The notes beneath the pieces are model-generated. The model was not told the DNA's origin. It made no database searches and was given only the letters and a program-made list of their open reading frames with translations. Shown piece after piece: positions 25,754 to 33,808 of a stretch of 64,000 nucleotides of DNA; positions within the stretch are counted from its first letter, which is position 1; each line of letters begins with the position of its first letter. The stretch is from Defluviitaleaceae bacterium (GTDB lineage Bacteria; Bacillota; Clostridia; Lachnospirales; WQUN01). The stretch spans positions 1-64,000 of the forward strand of contig WQVK01000001.1 in assembly GCA_009784025.1 (NCBI GenBank), in the 5' to 3' direction. Both the position numbers and the translations under genes were made by a program.

Positions 25754-26252
25754 CTGGGTTGTCTCCCTCGTGGTTGATATCTTCGCTGAAATTTGGCTGG
25801 TAGTCGTGAGTTAGTGACCTTGCTATCTTTAGGCCCTCCCGGCCTGCCAGTAGCTCGATAGAACCCTGGCAGATGGTTTCAAATGCTTTGTGCATGCCCG
25901 TGATTATATCGCCGTCGCTTATTAGGCCATCTGCCATGAAGGCGTCTCGGGTTTCGGCTTTTATGTGGTAGAATATCTCCAGCAGCTCGCCCAGGGTTTC
26001 TGCGTAATTATCTTCATTTAGGTGCTGGGAATCGCAAAAGACCTCAATCAGTTGCGCCATAACCCCGCGGCCAAACTCGATGCGCCCATGGCTGGTTAGC
26101 GCGTGGCTGCGCGCTTCTACCAGGGCTTCTGCCTGGAAGGGGGTTAACGTTAGCCCAAAGCGGGCAGAGAGCCTGTTCATTTCTAAAATTTCGGCCGCGG
26201 CGCGCTGGTTTATTAGCGCAAGTGGCGACATTTGTATGAGTTTAAAGGCCAT
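25734..26252 (-). CDS. DUF6323-family protein
   Basis: This 172-residue, mostly helical acidic protein contains ALVEARSHALTSHGRIEFG and the pattern FCDSQHLNEDNYAETL, recalled from DUF6323 proteins of Clostridia. Those are encoded next to DUF6179 as here. The function is unknown. AGGAGG precedes ATG 26252. The last 20 nt overlap the start of the DUF6179 reading frame. Confidence 0.75.
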   Translation of the reverse strand: MAFKLIQMSPLALINQRAAAEILEMNRLSARFGLTLTPFQAEALVEARSHALTSHGRIEFGRGVMAQLIEVFCDSQHLNEDNYAETLGELLEIFYHIKAETRDAFMADGLISDGDIITGMHKAFETICQGSIELLAGREGLKIARSLTHDYQPNFSEDINHEGDNPDDEANE

Positions 26253-26345
26253 GCCAACACCTCCTTGCTAGGCATGATACGTAATAGTTGAATGAAGGTC
26301 AATTCTTGTATTTTGCTGGATTTTGTGATATAATGGGCTTAGTTG

Positions 26346-26390
26346 AAAACCAAAAAGCTCGCGGCAAACTATGCCGCGAGCTTTTTGGTT
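26346..26390. terminator. Strong bidirectional terminator
   Basis: CCAAAAAGCTCGCGGC-AAACTAT-GCCGCGAGCTTTTTGG has a 16-bp perfect stem with A and T tracts on either side. It lies downstream of the SSB-like gene and upstream of the DUF6323 gene, both on the minus strand. Confidence 0.92.
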
Positions 26391-26401
26391 ATGTAAATAT
26401 A

Positions 26402-26432
26402 TTTCAGTTGGTCGCAATTTGCGACCAACTGG
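26402..26432. repeat. Family D palindrome, copy 2
   Basis: CAGTTGGTCGCA / TGCGACCAACTG, followed at 26436 by a TATAGTGAAATAATT fragment of family A that touches the SSB-like stop codon. Confidence 0.8.
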
Positions 26433-26450
26433 ATTTATAGTGAAATAATT

Positions 26451-27098
26451 TCATTCCTCCTGGCCAGCAGTCGCATCTTCCACAACCAGCTCCACCTTGG
26501 CCACGCTCATTTCATACGCGACCTTTTCCAGCACTTGCCCGTCGTCTAGCTTCTTTTGGTACCCGCGGCTTTGCATCCGCCCCCAAAGCCGCACGCGATT
26601 GCCAACCTCTAGGCGGCTTGCGTACCTGGCATTTCTACCCCATGCGATACAGGGTATGTAGTCAGATTTATTGTAAGAACGGTTGACCGCAACCAGCATA
26701 TCCGCTATCTCCCGCCCAAACGGCGTGGTTCGATACACCGCAGGCTTGCAAAGAAAACCGTCTAAAAAAACATCGTTTGGGCTTTCGTCTGCAAGTTGGC
26801 CAACGAGTTCAACATCCCGCGCAAACACCGTAAGTACAAGCCTGTTGCGCCCTTCTGCCTCTACATAATTATTATAAGAACGCATCTGCCCGCGAATAAG
26901 TACAAGTTGCCCCGGGCTCATGGCCGCCATATCCACAATACGCTCGCTAACTGTAACAGGCAGCACATCACTAGCGCCGCTTAACCTATCTACGGCCACA
27001 TCAAACCTATAAAATCCCTCACCATAAATCTCGTGACTAAAAACGAACTCGGAAACGATACTCCCACCGATTTCGATAAAATTATTTTCATGCTCCAT
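26451..27098 (-). CDS. Two-OB-fold single-stranded DNA-binding-like protein
   Basis: The protein has 215 residues. The N-terminal half (NFIEIGGSIVSEFVFSHEIY) and the C-terminal half (CKPAVYRTTPFGREIADMLV, YIPCIAWGRNARYASRL) each resemble an SSB OB fold. This gives a tandem-domain protein seen in Clostridia beside the canonical SSB. It probably binds single-stranded DNA. The C-terminal tail AGQEE is acidic but lacks the DDxPF tip of replicative SSB. ATG 27098 with CGGAGG is preferred over the track start. Confidence 0.8.
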   Translation of the reverse strand: MEHENNFIEIGGSIVSEFVFSHEIYGEGFYRFDVAVDRLSGASDVLPVTVSERIVDMAAMSPGQLVLIRGQMRSYNNYVEAEGRNRLVLTVFARDVELVGQLADESPNDVFLDGFLCKPAVYRTTPFGREIADMLVAVNRSYNKSDYIPCIAWGRNARYASRLEVGNRVRLWGRMQSRGYQKKLDDGQVLEKVAYEMSVAKVELVVEDATAGQEE

Positions 27099-27131
27099 AT
27101 CGCGCCTCCGGGTTGTATGATGGCAATACCG

Positions 27132-27281
27132 TGGGGCTTTGCCCCGCATTTCAAAACTTTTTATAGGGTTCCCTTCCCGTCGCCCGGTTTGTTTCGGGTT
27201 ACATTCAGGAAAAAGTTTTTCGCTTCTTTGTTTCCAAAAAAAGTGGAGATGTGGCCGGCGAAGCCTCTGACTGTTTCATAT
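27132..27281. repeat. Family G composite repeat
   Basis: GGGGCTTTGCCCC, AAAACTTTTTATAGG, a cgcccggtttgtttcgggtt module and a GGCGAAGCCTCTGAC core. It is part of the 583-bp gene-free stretch 27099-27681, which also holds a nested pair of families F and C and a family C relative. Confidence 0.6.
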
Positions 27282-27321
27282 CTTGGTTTTATATATCCTA
27301 TTCCAGCATATACTACTTTAT

Positions 27322-27594
27322 ACTAATCTCAATAGATTTTTTCCGAAATTACGTTTTTAATTTCGGAAAAGTTACATTTTTAATCTTTTGCTTCTTTTGA
27401 GGTAACCCAGAAGAAACCGGACGGCAGGTCGTGCCGGGTTCGCCGAGCGAACCTTATGAAATTACGTTTTTTGCAATTTCAGAAGAGCTCTAATAAAAAA
27501 TCGCCTCATCGTACGCGGCAAGTTTGCCCTAAGGCGCATTGCCTCGGCGCTTTAGAGTGCTGCTCCAAGTTGTTGTTTTAATTTGAGATTAGTA
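27322..27594. repeat. Family F repeat interrupted by a nested family C element
   Basis: The left end ACTAATCTCAA (27322-27332) and the remainder AAAAAATCGCCTC...TTTTAATTTGAGATTAGT (to 27594) together match family F copy 1 read in reverse. Between them is a complete family C element, TAGATTTTTTCCGAAAT...AATTTCAGAAGAGCTCTA (27332-27493). The junctions are TA-rich, consistent with a TA target duplication. Confidence 0.75.
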
Positions 27595-27599
27595 TTCAC

Positions 27600-27680
27600 C
27601 AAAAACGTGATTTAAGAAGAAACAAAAAATTGAAATGGTAACTTTTTCAAAATCAAAAAGCGCGATTTCAAAAGAAGTAT
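27600..27680. repeat. Family C relative (reverse orientation)
   Basis: AAAAACGTGATTTAAGAAGAAAC...TTTTTCAAAATCAAAAAGCGCGATTTCAAAAGAAG. It abuts the stop codon of the next gene. Confidence 0.5.
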
Positions 27681-27681
27681 A

Positions 27682-28140
27682 TCAGAACATTATCGCCCAT
27701 GCGGCGGCTGCGCCCAGCACGGTTTCGCTGCCTTCGCAGCGGCCCACTTTTGCGGGGAATTCTTGAGGGATACGGCTACGGCCGTCTAACCCACGGAATT
27801 CGCGCTGAATGCACACTTGCAGGCCGTGGTCGGTTACGCTGCTTGCGGTTATACAGGCTTTTGCGTTAAAGCCGTAGGTTATAACCTGGGCTTGGCTGCC
27901 AGATAAATGCGGCAGGATTTCTTTGTCGTCGGAATTTACTACAATGTAATCGCTTTGCCCTAGCGATGGAATTATATTTTTTAGTACAGGCGAGGCTTCA
28001 GAGATTACCACTACATCTACTTTTGGGCCTTTTGGTTGTCTGTCTGTGATATGATAGCAGTTTGCTGTGCCTTGGCTAAGCCGCAGGAAAGCCTTCACCA
28101 TTTCGCGGCCATTGTTGCCCACTACGCCAACTGACGGCAT
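27682..28140 (-). CDS. Mur-ligase-like small protein of unknown function
   Basis: This 152-residue protein starts PSVGVVGNNGREMVKAFL, like the nucleotide-binding start of a Mur ligase but without a full P-loop. It continues VVNSDDKEILPHL, VITYGFNAKACITASSV and RIPQEFPAKV, a pattern I recall from small Mur-ligase-like proteins of Clostridia. The length is about half of a MurC-F central domain. It could bind a nucleotide or cell-wall precursor without ligase activity. It stands alone, with GGGAGG before ATG 28140. Confidence 0.6.
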   Translation of the reverse strand: MPSVGVVGNNGREMVKAFLRLSQGTANCYHITDRQPKGPKVDVVVISEASPVLKNIIPSLGQSDYIVVNSDDKEILPHLSGSQAQVITYGFNAKACITASSVTDHGLQVCIQREFRGLDGRSRIPQEFPAKVGRCEGSETVLGAAAAWAIMF

Positions 28141-28242
28141 AAAAATCCCTCCCGAATATTGATAGCCAGCTAGACAGAAAACAGCTTGCAGGGGCGCCGT
28201 AATAATACAGCAAAATTACAAGCCCCTGTGAACTATTCTTTA

Positions 28243-28310
28243 TATGCTAGGAAATTGCTTAGCAATTTCTCAGCGAGGTTTAGGAAAACAAAGGCGGCAA
28301 AGCCGCTTCG
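28243..28310. repeat. Family E repeat, copy 1
   Basis: TATGCTAGGAAATTGC-TTA-GCAATTTCT, then AGGAAAACAAAGGCGGCAAAGCCGC. The same 65-bp unit occurs at 61711-61778 in the leader of the ABC-F gene. It fills much of the gap before the V-ATPase D gene. Confidence 0.75.
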
Positions 28311-28394
28311 TCCATTAACTGACTATAATGTCTTTAATATAATTGTAAGCGGCAGCGCATAATAATATGCATCAAAAAAATGGAAGATGATAAA

Positions 28395-28991
28395 ATGGAC
28401 AATAATTTACCCACAAAACGCAACCTGCAAGAGGCAAAACGCAACCTGCTGCTGGCAAAACAAGGCCACCAGCTGCTAGACCAAAAGCGGCAAATGTTGC
28501 TGCACGAAATAACCCGCCTAGAAAAACACACAGTAGCGCTACAACAAAACTTGCAAAACGCAATAAAAAATGCCAGGGCAACCGAAACCGGGCTAAGTCC
28601 CGAAAAATTTGACAAAATATGCAAAAAAATCCCCCCGGCAGAAGGCCTAGAAATCACCACCCGCAGTATAATGGGCGTGCAGCTACCCATGGCAAAAATG
28701 CCAGCCATCCCAGCGCCCCCATACAACCTAGCCGAAAGCAACGCCCAGCTAGACGAGGCCTACAAAGCTTGGCAGCATGTAAAACAATCCCTAATATCCC
28801 TGGCGGAAAACCAAACCGCCATCCACCGCTTATCCACCGAATCAACCCGCACAAGCAAACGCACCTCCGCCTTGAAAAATATCGTAATCCCTAGGCACGA
28901 GGCGCAAATAAAGTACATATCAGAACAGCTAGAAGAGCGAGAGCGTGACGAAATGGTACGCGCAAAGGCCGCCGCGGCGAAATTAACTTAA
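28395..28991 (+). CDS. ntpD: V-type ATPase subunit D, orphan
   Basis: This 198-residue, long-helical protein matches V/A-type ATPase subunit D, the central rotor stalk. It has the N-terminal TKRNLQEAKRNLLLAKQGHQ, Leu/Lys heptads and the C-terminal helix ALKNIVIPRHEAQIKYISEQLEERERDE. The track start 28380 lacks a ribosome site; ATG 28395 is preceded by GGAAG. No other V-ATPase subunit (I, K, E, C, F, A, B) is in the flanks, although D normally ends an ntp operon. It is therefore either detached from its operon, whose remainder lies elsewhere, or repurposed. Confidence 0.88.
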   Translation: MDNNLPTKRNLQEAKRNLLLAKQGHQLLDQKRQMLLHEITRLEKHTVALQQNLQNAIKNARATETGLSPEKFDKICKKIPPAEGLEITTRSIMGVQLPMAKMPAIPAPPYNLAESNAQLDEAYKAWQHVKQSLISLAENQTAIHRLSTESTRTSKRTSALKNIVIPRHEAQIKYISEQLEERERDEMVRAKAAAAKLT

Positions 28992-29015
28992 CTATAGTCA
29001 GAATAGCGAGCCATA

Positions 29016-29074
29016 AAGCAAAAGCTGAGGACGTAAGAAAGTAACCTGCTTTCTTGCGGCCTCAGCTTTTGCTT
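29016..29074. terminator. Long bidirectional terminator between convergent genes
   Basis: AAGCAAAAGCTGAGG pairs with CCTCAGCTTTTGCTT, with an inner GTAAGAAAG/CTTTCTTGC stem. It separates ntpD (plus) from the FAD oxidoreductase (minus). Confidence 0.88.
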
Positions 29075-29167
29075 AAACTTCGTTTAATAATGAAATTCCA
29101 AGGTTAAAGTTTTGCCACATTTTTTCAAAAAGATGCCTGAAGCAACGGGCGGTTTGTACCTACATAG

Positions 29168-30556
29168 CTAACTCTTCCCCACAGCCTCTTCCGCGATGCC
29201 AAGCTCTCGCCCTAGCAGCTCCATCAGCCGGACGCTGCAAAACCCGCCATGGCAGCGTCCCATTTGGGCGCGGGTGCGGCGTTTAATCGCATCAAGGTTT
29301 CTTGCGCCAATGGGGCGACGGATGCTTTCTAGTATTTCTGCCTCTGTTATAGTTTCGCAGCGGCATACAACCCGTCCGAAGGCTGAGTTTTTGGCAATAA
29401 GCTCTGCCTGTGCCTGGCGGTCCAATTCCCTGAAACGAGTGATAGCTGGCCTATGCGGGTTAAAATCCCGCTTGTGCCGTGGCGAAACCCTTGCCAGCGC
29501 CATATCTGCAAGCTTTGCGGCTATAGCAGGGGCGGCTGTAAGCCCCGGCGAATCTATGCCAATGGCGCTTATGAAGCCAGGTTTAGTCTCCTCAATTATA
29601 AAATCCTTGCCTGCATGCTTGGCCCTAACCCCGGCAAAGTTGGCAATGCGGTCACGTATGGGCACATTTTTTAAGGAGAGGTTTACCTTCTCTAGCGCCT
29701 CCCTTAGCCCCTCTGGGGTTGTTTCGGTGTTCTCCCCGCACGGGATATTTTCGGCGGTTGGCCCAAGCAGAATGTTCCCGTCCACGGTGGGTGCAACCAG
29801 CACACCCTTACCAAGCCGTGTAGGCAGCTGGAAAATCGTATGCTGCACCAAATCACGCTGGGTGTTATCCAGCAAATAATACTGCCCCCGCTGTGGCAAA
29901 ATTTCCTCCTGCCGAATATCACCGCAGGCCATATTAAAAACTTCGCCGCTATTAACCCCTGCTGCGTTTATCACAACATCCGTTGCAAAATTCCCGGCAG
30001 AAGTACGCACCACAAAACCAGCCCCCGCCGCACTAACCCCGGTAACGACAGTGTTAAACAAAAATTCTGCCCCATTCATCACAGCATTTTCCCCGAAGGC
30101 AATGGTTGCCTCGTATGGCGAAATAATCCCGGCAGTTGTGGCGCGCAGGGCGGCAGTTATATTGTGGCTTAAGTTAGGTTCAAGAGCCAACGCTTCCTCC
30201 CCAGAAAGCAGCTCTAACCCACGCACCCCGTTAGCCAGCCCGTTTTCATAAAGCTGCTCAAGCCGCCCTTGGCCGGCCCCATCAAATTCCACAACCATAG
30301 AGCCGTTAACCCGGCAAGGGATATCCAGCTCACGCACCAGCCGCCCGTACATAGCTAGCCCATCCACATTCGCCCGCGCTTTAACCGTACCAGGTTCACA
30401 ATCATACCCAGCATGCAAAATCCCGCTGTTTGCCTTGCTAGCCCCAACAGCAACATCCGACCCTCGCTCGATAACCATAATATCAACTTCGTACTCGCTT
30501 AAAAACCGAGCCGCCGCACAACCAATAATCCCCGCACCTATGATGATAACCTTCAC
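29168..30556 (-). CDS. FAD-dependent oxidoreductase with C-terminal BFD-like [2Fe-2S] domain
   Basis: This 462-residue protein has an N-terminal FAD Rossmann motif (IIGAGIIGCAAA), a DAO/GlpA-type fold (SKANSGILHAGYD, ISPYEATIAFGENA) and a C-terminal cysteine cluster CRCETIT...GRCHGGFC typical of BFD-like [2Fe-2S] domains. It resembles the anaerobic glycerol-3-phosphate dehydrogenase A / L-2-hydroxyglutarate dehydrogenase group of Clostridia. The usual partner NAD(P)-FAD oxidoreductase and DUF1667 genes are not adjacent. GTG 30556 follows AAGGAG. The substrate, probably a 2-hydroxy acid or glycerol-3-phosphate, is not resolved. Confidence 0.87.
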   Translation of the reverse strand: MKVIIIGAGIIGCAAARFLSEYEVDIMVIERGSDVAVGASKANSGILHAGYDCEPGTVKARANVDGLAMYGRLVRELDIPCRVNGSMVVEFDGAGQGRLEQLYENGLANGVRGLELLSGEEALALEPNLSHNITAALRATTAGIISPYEATIAFGENAVMNGAEFLFNTVVTGVSAAGAGFVVRTSAGNFATDVVINAAGVNSGEVFNMACGDIRQEEILPQRGQYYLLDNTQRDLVQHTIFQLPTRLGKGVLVAPTVDGNILLGPTAENIPCGENTETTPEGLREALEKVNLSLKNVPIRDRIANFAGVRAKHAGKDFIIEETKPGFISAIGIDSPGLTAAPAIAAKLADMALARVSPRHKRDFNPHRPAITRFRELDRQAQAELIAKNSAFGRVVCRCETITEAEILESIRRPIGARNLDAIKRRTRAQMGRCHGGFCSVRLMELLGRELGIAEEAVGKS

Positions 30557-30584
30557 TACACCACTCCTTCCTATGTAAAAAACT

Positions 30585-30810
30585 CCGCCCCCAGCACCCC
30601 AAAAACTCTAACCTAATTATCCCAATGTTAAAGTTTTTGTCAAACTTTTTCCTAAAAGTTTGCGAAGATGCTAAGGGCGAAGTTCCGCTCATGCATAAAT
30701 AGTCAAATTAAAATGTTAAAGTTTTGCCAAGCTTTTTCTAATGTAACCCATGAGAAGCCATGCGGCAGGTCGTACCGGGTTCACGAGGCGAATCATCTGG
30801 CGGTTTTACT
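30585..30810. repeat. Family G composite repeat
   Basis: Two degenerate family G copies: GTTAAAGTTTTTGTCAAAC near 30625 and GTTAAAGTTTTGCCAAGC near 30716. The second includes the gcggcaggtcgtaccgggtt module, and the array ends at the G5/3D gene stop codon. They fill the 252-bp gap. Confidence 0.5.
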
Positions 30811-31831
30811 ACTCCAATATCCAAACATTAATATTCCTTCTCCCAAACTGCAGGGCGTCGCTTAGTTCTTCCATAAAAAGGTCTATGCGGTAGCCGCGTA
30901 TTGCGCCCCCTACGTCTGCTGCTAGGGCGAAGCCGTAGCCTTCTACGTATAGGCGGGTGCCCAGTGGGATTAGGTTACGGTCCACAGCCACTATGCCGTG
31001 TTCAACTTCGCGGCCAGAGGCAGTTATTCTGTACCATGGGTCACAGGGGTGTTTGCCGGTGCAGCCAAAGCCTGCGGTGTAGGCGGTGGCTTCCATGCGT
31101 ACCTGGCGAACATAATGGAAGTCTGGGCTGGTTACGTCAGTTAGCTGGCCCAGGCGGGCTGTGCCTACGTCTATTATGGCATTTGTGGGGTAAAATAGGG
31201 TGTTTTGGCCTATTAATTCGCGGTTTTTTTCGTAGCCGCCAATGTAGATTATTTCGGTTACGGTGGCGTGCTTGCCGGGCGCACCTTCTTGGCGAACATG
31301 GGTGAATCCTTGTTTTACAGAGGAGGTGTGGTTTTCTATTGTTTCATAGGGTAGGTATGTTGTGTCAATTTGCTGGCGGCTGCGCCAGGTGAAAAGGCGG
31401 ATGGCTTCGCCGTTTTGTATTTGGCGGTCTACATCGCCGTTGAATACGAATGGTGTGATAAATTCTTGCTGTAGCGAGGTTATCACATTGGCCACGGTGA
31501 TGCCTGGCAAGGCGGTGCGGGTGGCAGGTTCACCATTGTCTATTTGCACGGTAAATACTATTTCCCGGTCTATGGCGATGGTCATGCCATCGAAAGTTTC
31601 GGCCAGCAGGCGATGGTTGGTACGGTCGGATTGCCCTAGGGTGATGCCTGCTTCGCTAAGGAAATCACTAACAGTGGCCGCCCGCGTGCGAAGCTCTTGC
31701 CTCTCGGCTTCGTCGTATAGGGTCACATACATATGGTTGGATTCTGCCGCGAAGAACGACAGCGCCAGCGGGAACGCCAACACAGCAACCAAGGCAAGTA
31801 GGCCTACAGATAGCTTTTTTATTGTGTCCAT
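30809..31831 (-). CDS. G5 and 3D domain cell-wall protein (YabE-like)
   Basis: This 340-residue secreted or anchored protein has an N-terminal membrane segment (LSVGLLALVAVLAFPLALSF) and DUF348-type repeats (AATVSDFLSEAGITL, ITVANVITSLQQEF). A G5 region (about residues 150-220) is followed by a C-terminal 3D domain with EATAYTAG, GIVAVDRNLIPLGTRLYVEG and the catalytic-type ADVGGAI-x-G-x-x-IDLF aspartates. Such YabE/Rpf-like proteins are lytic transglycosylases or wall-remodelling enzymes. ATG 31831 with GGAGGAG replaces the track start. It is transcribed away from the SAM-salvage gene mtnA region on the same strand. Confidence 0.9.
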   Translation of the reverse strand: MDTIKKLSVGLLALVAVLAFPLALSFFAAESNHMYVTLYDEAERQELRTRAATVSDFLSEAGITLGQSDRTNHRLLAETFDGMTIAIDREIVFTVQIDNGEPATRTALPGITVANVITSLQQEFITPFVFNGDVDRQIQNGEAIRLFTWRSRQQIDTTYLPYETIENHTSSVKQGFTHVRQEGAPGKHATVTEIIYIGGYEKNRELIGQNTLFYPTNAIIDVGTARLGQLTDVTSPDFHYVRQVRMEATAYTAGFGCTGKHPCDPWYRITASGREVEHGIVAVDRNLIPLGTRLYVEGYGFALAADVGGAIRGYRIDLFMEELSDALQFGRRNINVWILE

Positions 31832-31968
31832 ATTATCTCCTCCGAGTTGTCTGGGATTGAATCCCATCTGTTTGTCTACATTATTAACAGTTCGGTGGAG
31901 ATATTAACATCCAGTTAACAGAATTGCAAACATTTTTCATCGCAATTTAACAAATAAAATGACAAAAA

Positions 31969-32988
31969 TTACCATTTACAAGAAAATGGAGGCTGTAAAA
32001 TCCCCTTTTCTGTAATGAATCCAGCAATCAAATTTGCCGGTGTGACATCAAAAGAAGGGTTAAATGTTTTGATGTTTTCCGGGGCGAGGGGGGTCTTGTA
32101 CCATTCATGGGTGATTTCCTTGCCGTCCCGTTCTTCTATTACAATATGCCCGCCGGTTGCCGTGGCTGGGTCTATGGTAGAGCTTGGGGCGCATACATAA
32201 AACGGAATACCATAATGCTTGGCCAAGATAGCCACCATTAGCGTACCTATCTTGTTGGCGGTGTCTCCATTGGCGGCAACCCTATCGCAGCCCACGAAAA
32301 TAACATCTATCAACCCCTTGGCCATAACCACCGCTGCCATATTGTCGCAAATAAGGGTAACATCTACCCCGGCGTTTTGCAGCTCGAAGGCTGTAAGCCT
32401 CGCCCCCTGAAGCAATGGCCGCGTTTCATCTGCAAAAACTCGCACATCTACCCAGGCCTCCTGTGCGGCATAAACAGGCGCGAGGGCAGTACCATACTCT
32501 GAAGCCGCAAGCCCGCCCGCATTGCAATGGGTAAGCACGCCCATGCCAGGCTTTAGCAAAGCTGCCCCATGCCGCCCAATAGCACGGCAAATACGGCTAT
32601 CATCACTTAAAATCCTCTCTGCCGTCTGTTTCAGTGCTACCAAAATCTCCCCTACGGGCCTAGCTCTATTTTTCTCCAGCGCCGCAGCCATCTCTCCAAG
32701 TGCCCAATTTAAATTAACCGCCGTAGGCCGCGCGCCAGACAAATATTTCCTGCCATTCTCAAACTCGCAAAAAAAATCCCCAGATGGCTGCTGCTTCATA
32801 TGAATATACAAACCCATAGCCGCCGCAATGCCGATGGCTGGCGCACCCCGCACCCTAAGCTTAAAAATAGCCTCGTAAACCTGCCTTATATCAGTCAAAC
32901 TTATGTATTCTACAGCGCCAGGCAGCAGCGTTTGGTCAACAATAACAACCGCAGAATTAGCGTCGTCTAGTTGGATGGTTTTTAGCAT
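31969..32988 (-). CDS. mtnA: S-methyl-5-thioribose-1-phosphate isomerase
   Basis: This 339-residue enzyme of the methionine salvage pathway converts methylthioribose-1-phosphate to the ribulose form. It has the eIF2B-like fold with RVRGAPAIGIAAAMG, HCNAGGLA, the catalytic Cys region and VGCDRVAANGDTANKIGT. Length is normal. AAAGGAG precedes ATG 32988. No other methionine-salvage gene is adjacent, so it may feed a truncated salvage route. Confidence 0.95.
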   Translation of the reverse strand: MLKTIQLDDANSAVVIVDQTLLPGAVEYISLTDIRQVYEAIFKLRVRGAPAIGIAAAMGLYIHMKQQPSGDFFCEFENGRKYLSGARPTAVNLNWALGEMAAALEKNRARPVGEILVALKQTAERILSDDSRICRAIGRHGAALLKPGMGVLTHCNAGGLAASEYGTALAPVYAAQEAWVDVRVFADETRPLLQGARLTAFELQNAGVDVTLICDNMAAVVMAKGLIDVIFVGCDRVAANGDTANKIGTLMVAILAKHYGIPFYVCAPSSTIDPATATGGHIVIEERDGKEITHEWYKTPLAPENIKTFNPSFDVTPANLIAGFITEKGILQPPFSCKW

Positions 32989-33008
32989 GGTTATGTCTCC
33001 TTTAATTA

Positions 33009-33062
33009 AAAACCGTCAGAGGCTTTGCCTCCGACACCTCCAAAAACTTTTTTGGAAAAAAA
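33009..33062. repeat. Family G repeat (reverse)
   Basis: ACCGTCAGAGGCTTTGCCTCCGAC is a near-perfect core hairpin. AAAACTTTTTTGGAAAAAAA follows. It lies between the XRE regulator stop and mtnA start. Confidence 0.65.
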
Positions 33063-33081
33063 TTTTATCCAAAAACTAATT

Positions 33082-33426
33082 TTAATTTGGTTTTATAGGG
33101 TTTATGTGGTTGTTTTGTAGGGTTAGCATATTGCGGGCCTGGGATAGTAGAAATTCTTGGAATTCTGGCAAGAGATTATCGTAGATGTTTAGTAGTTCCT
33201 CTATTTGTGCACCGCGTTTTTGGGTGAACATTTGGCCATTGCCGGTTCTTAGCCAGCTTTCGCTTGCGCCGAAGATTGTGCATATTAGGTTTAGGTAGAC
33301 ATCTCTTAACTCTCTTGTGCCAGTTTCCATTGCAGAGTAGTTGCTTTGTGATATGCCTGTACGTTTGCAGAGTTCTTTTTGTGAATAGCCTAAGGTTTTT
33401 CTTAGTTCGTATAGTCGTTTATTCAT
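33082..33426 (-). CDS. XRE-family transcriptional regulator
   Basis: This 114-residue DNA-binding protein has a Cro/CI-type helix-turn-helix (LRKTLGYSQKELCKRTGISQ, then SNYSAMETG) in residues 4-60. The C-terminal tail (EELLNIYDNLLPEFQEFLLS) is a likely oligomerisation helix. ATG 33426 follows AGGAG. The divergently transcribed small protein at 33568 resembles that tail, so the two probably work together. Both promoters lie in the 141-bp gap, and the regulator may control both. Confidence 0.88.
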   Translation of the reverse strand: MNKRLYELRKTLGYSQKELCKRTGISQSNYSAMETGTRELRDVYLNLICTIFGASESWLRTGNGQMFTQKRGAQIEELLNIYDNLLPEFQEFLLSQARNMLTLQNNHINPIKPN

Positions 33427-33449
33427 TTTGTTCAACTCCTAACAGATAT

Positions 33450-33478
33450 AATATAGCGATAATTCAATCACTATGCAA
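33450..33478 (-). promoter_or_regulatory. Promoter of the XRE regulator
   Basis: On the minus strand TTGCAT (33473-33478) and TATATT (33450-33455) are 17 bp apart, followed by AGGAG and the ATG. Confidence 0.7.
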
Positions 33479-33502
33479 TAAATATCTCTATGAGAATGTG
33501 CG

Positions 33503-33531
33503 TTGACAATAATAGCTAAATGAGATATAAT
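33503..33531 (+). promoter_or_regulatory. Consensus promoter of the small protein
   Basis: TTGACA (33503-33508) and TATAAT (33526-33531) with exactly 17 bp spacing: a perfect consensus sigma-70/SigA promoter. ATATCTC (33482) and GAGATAT (33522) flank the -35 to -10 region as an inverted repeat and may form the operator for the XRE protein. Confidence 0.85.
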
Positions 33532-33567
33532 TGTAATAACAAAGCCACTGCAAACGGTGAGGTAAAA

Positions 33568-33792
33568 ATGGAGATGTATAAAGAACGCGATGAGTTAATG
33601 GATATTTTCAACTCGCTTCTCCCTGCTAAACAAAAGGAACTGATGGAATTAGCTCGCTCTATAGGCGTTGCCCAAAGCAACTTCTTGGTTAAAAAGGCCG
33701 AAGAAGCCAACCAGGCCGCGGCTGGCGGAACGCAAACAAGCCCCCAAGGGGAAATAATCCTACTTGGCGGCGTTGTTGTGCATATGGGTTAA
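33568..33792 (+). CDS. Small protein resembling the XRE regulator tail
   Basis: This 74-residue protein has no helix-turn-helix. Residues 7-37 (DELMDIFNSLLPAKQKELME...ARSIGVAQ) align without gaps to the C-terminal tail of the divergent XRE regulator, with about a dozen identities in 31 positions. The rest is Ala/Gly-rich and ends EIILLGGVVVHMG. ATG 33568 has GAGGT upstream; the track start is too early. The strong promoter predicts high expression when unrepressed. It could form mixed oligomers with the regulator; this is inference. Confidence 0.7.
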   Translation: MEMYKERDELMDIFNSLLPAKQKELMELARSIGVAQSNFLVKKAEEANQAAAGGTQTSPQGEIILLGGVVVHMG

Positions 33793-33808
33793 TATTGGCT
33801 GGTGGCTG

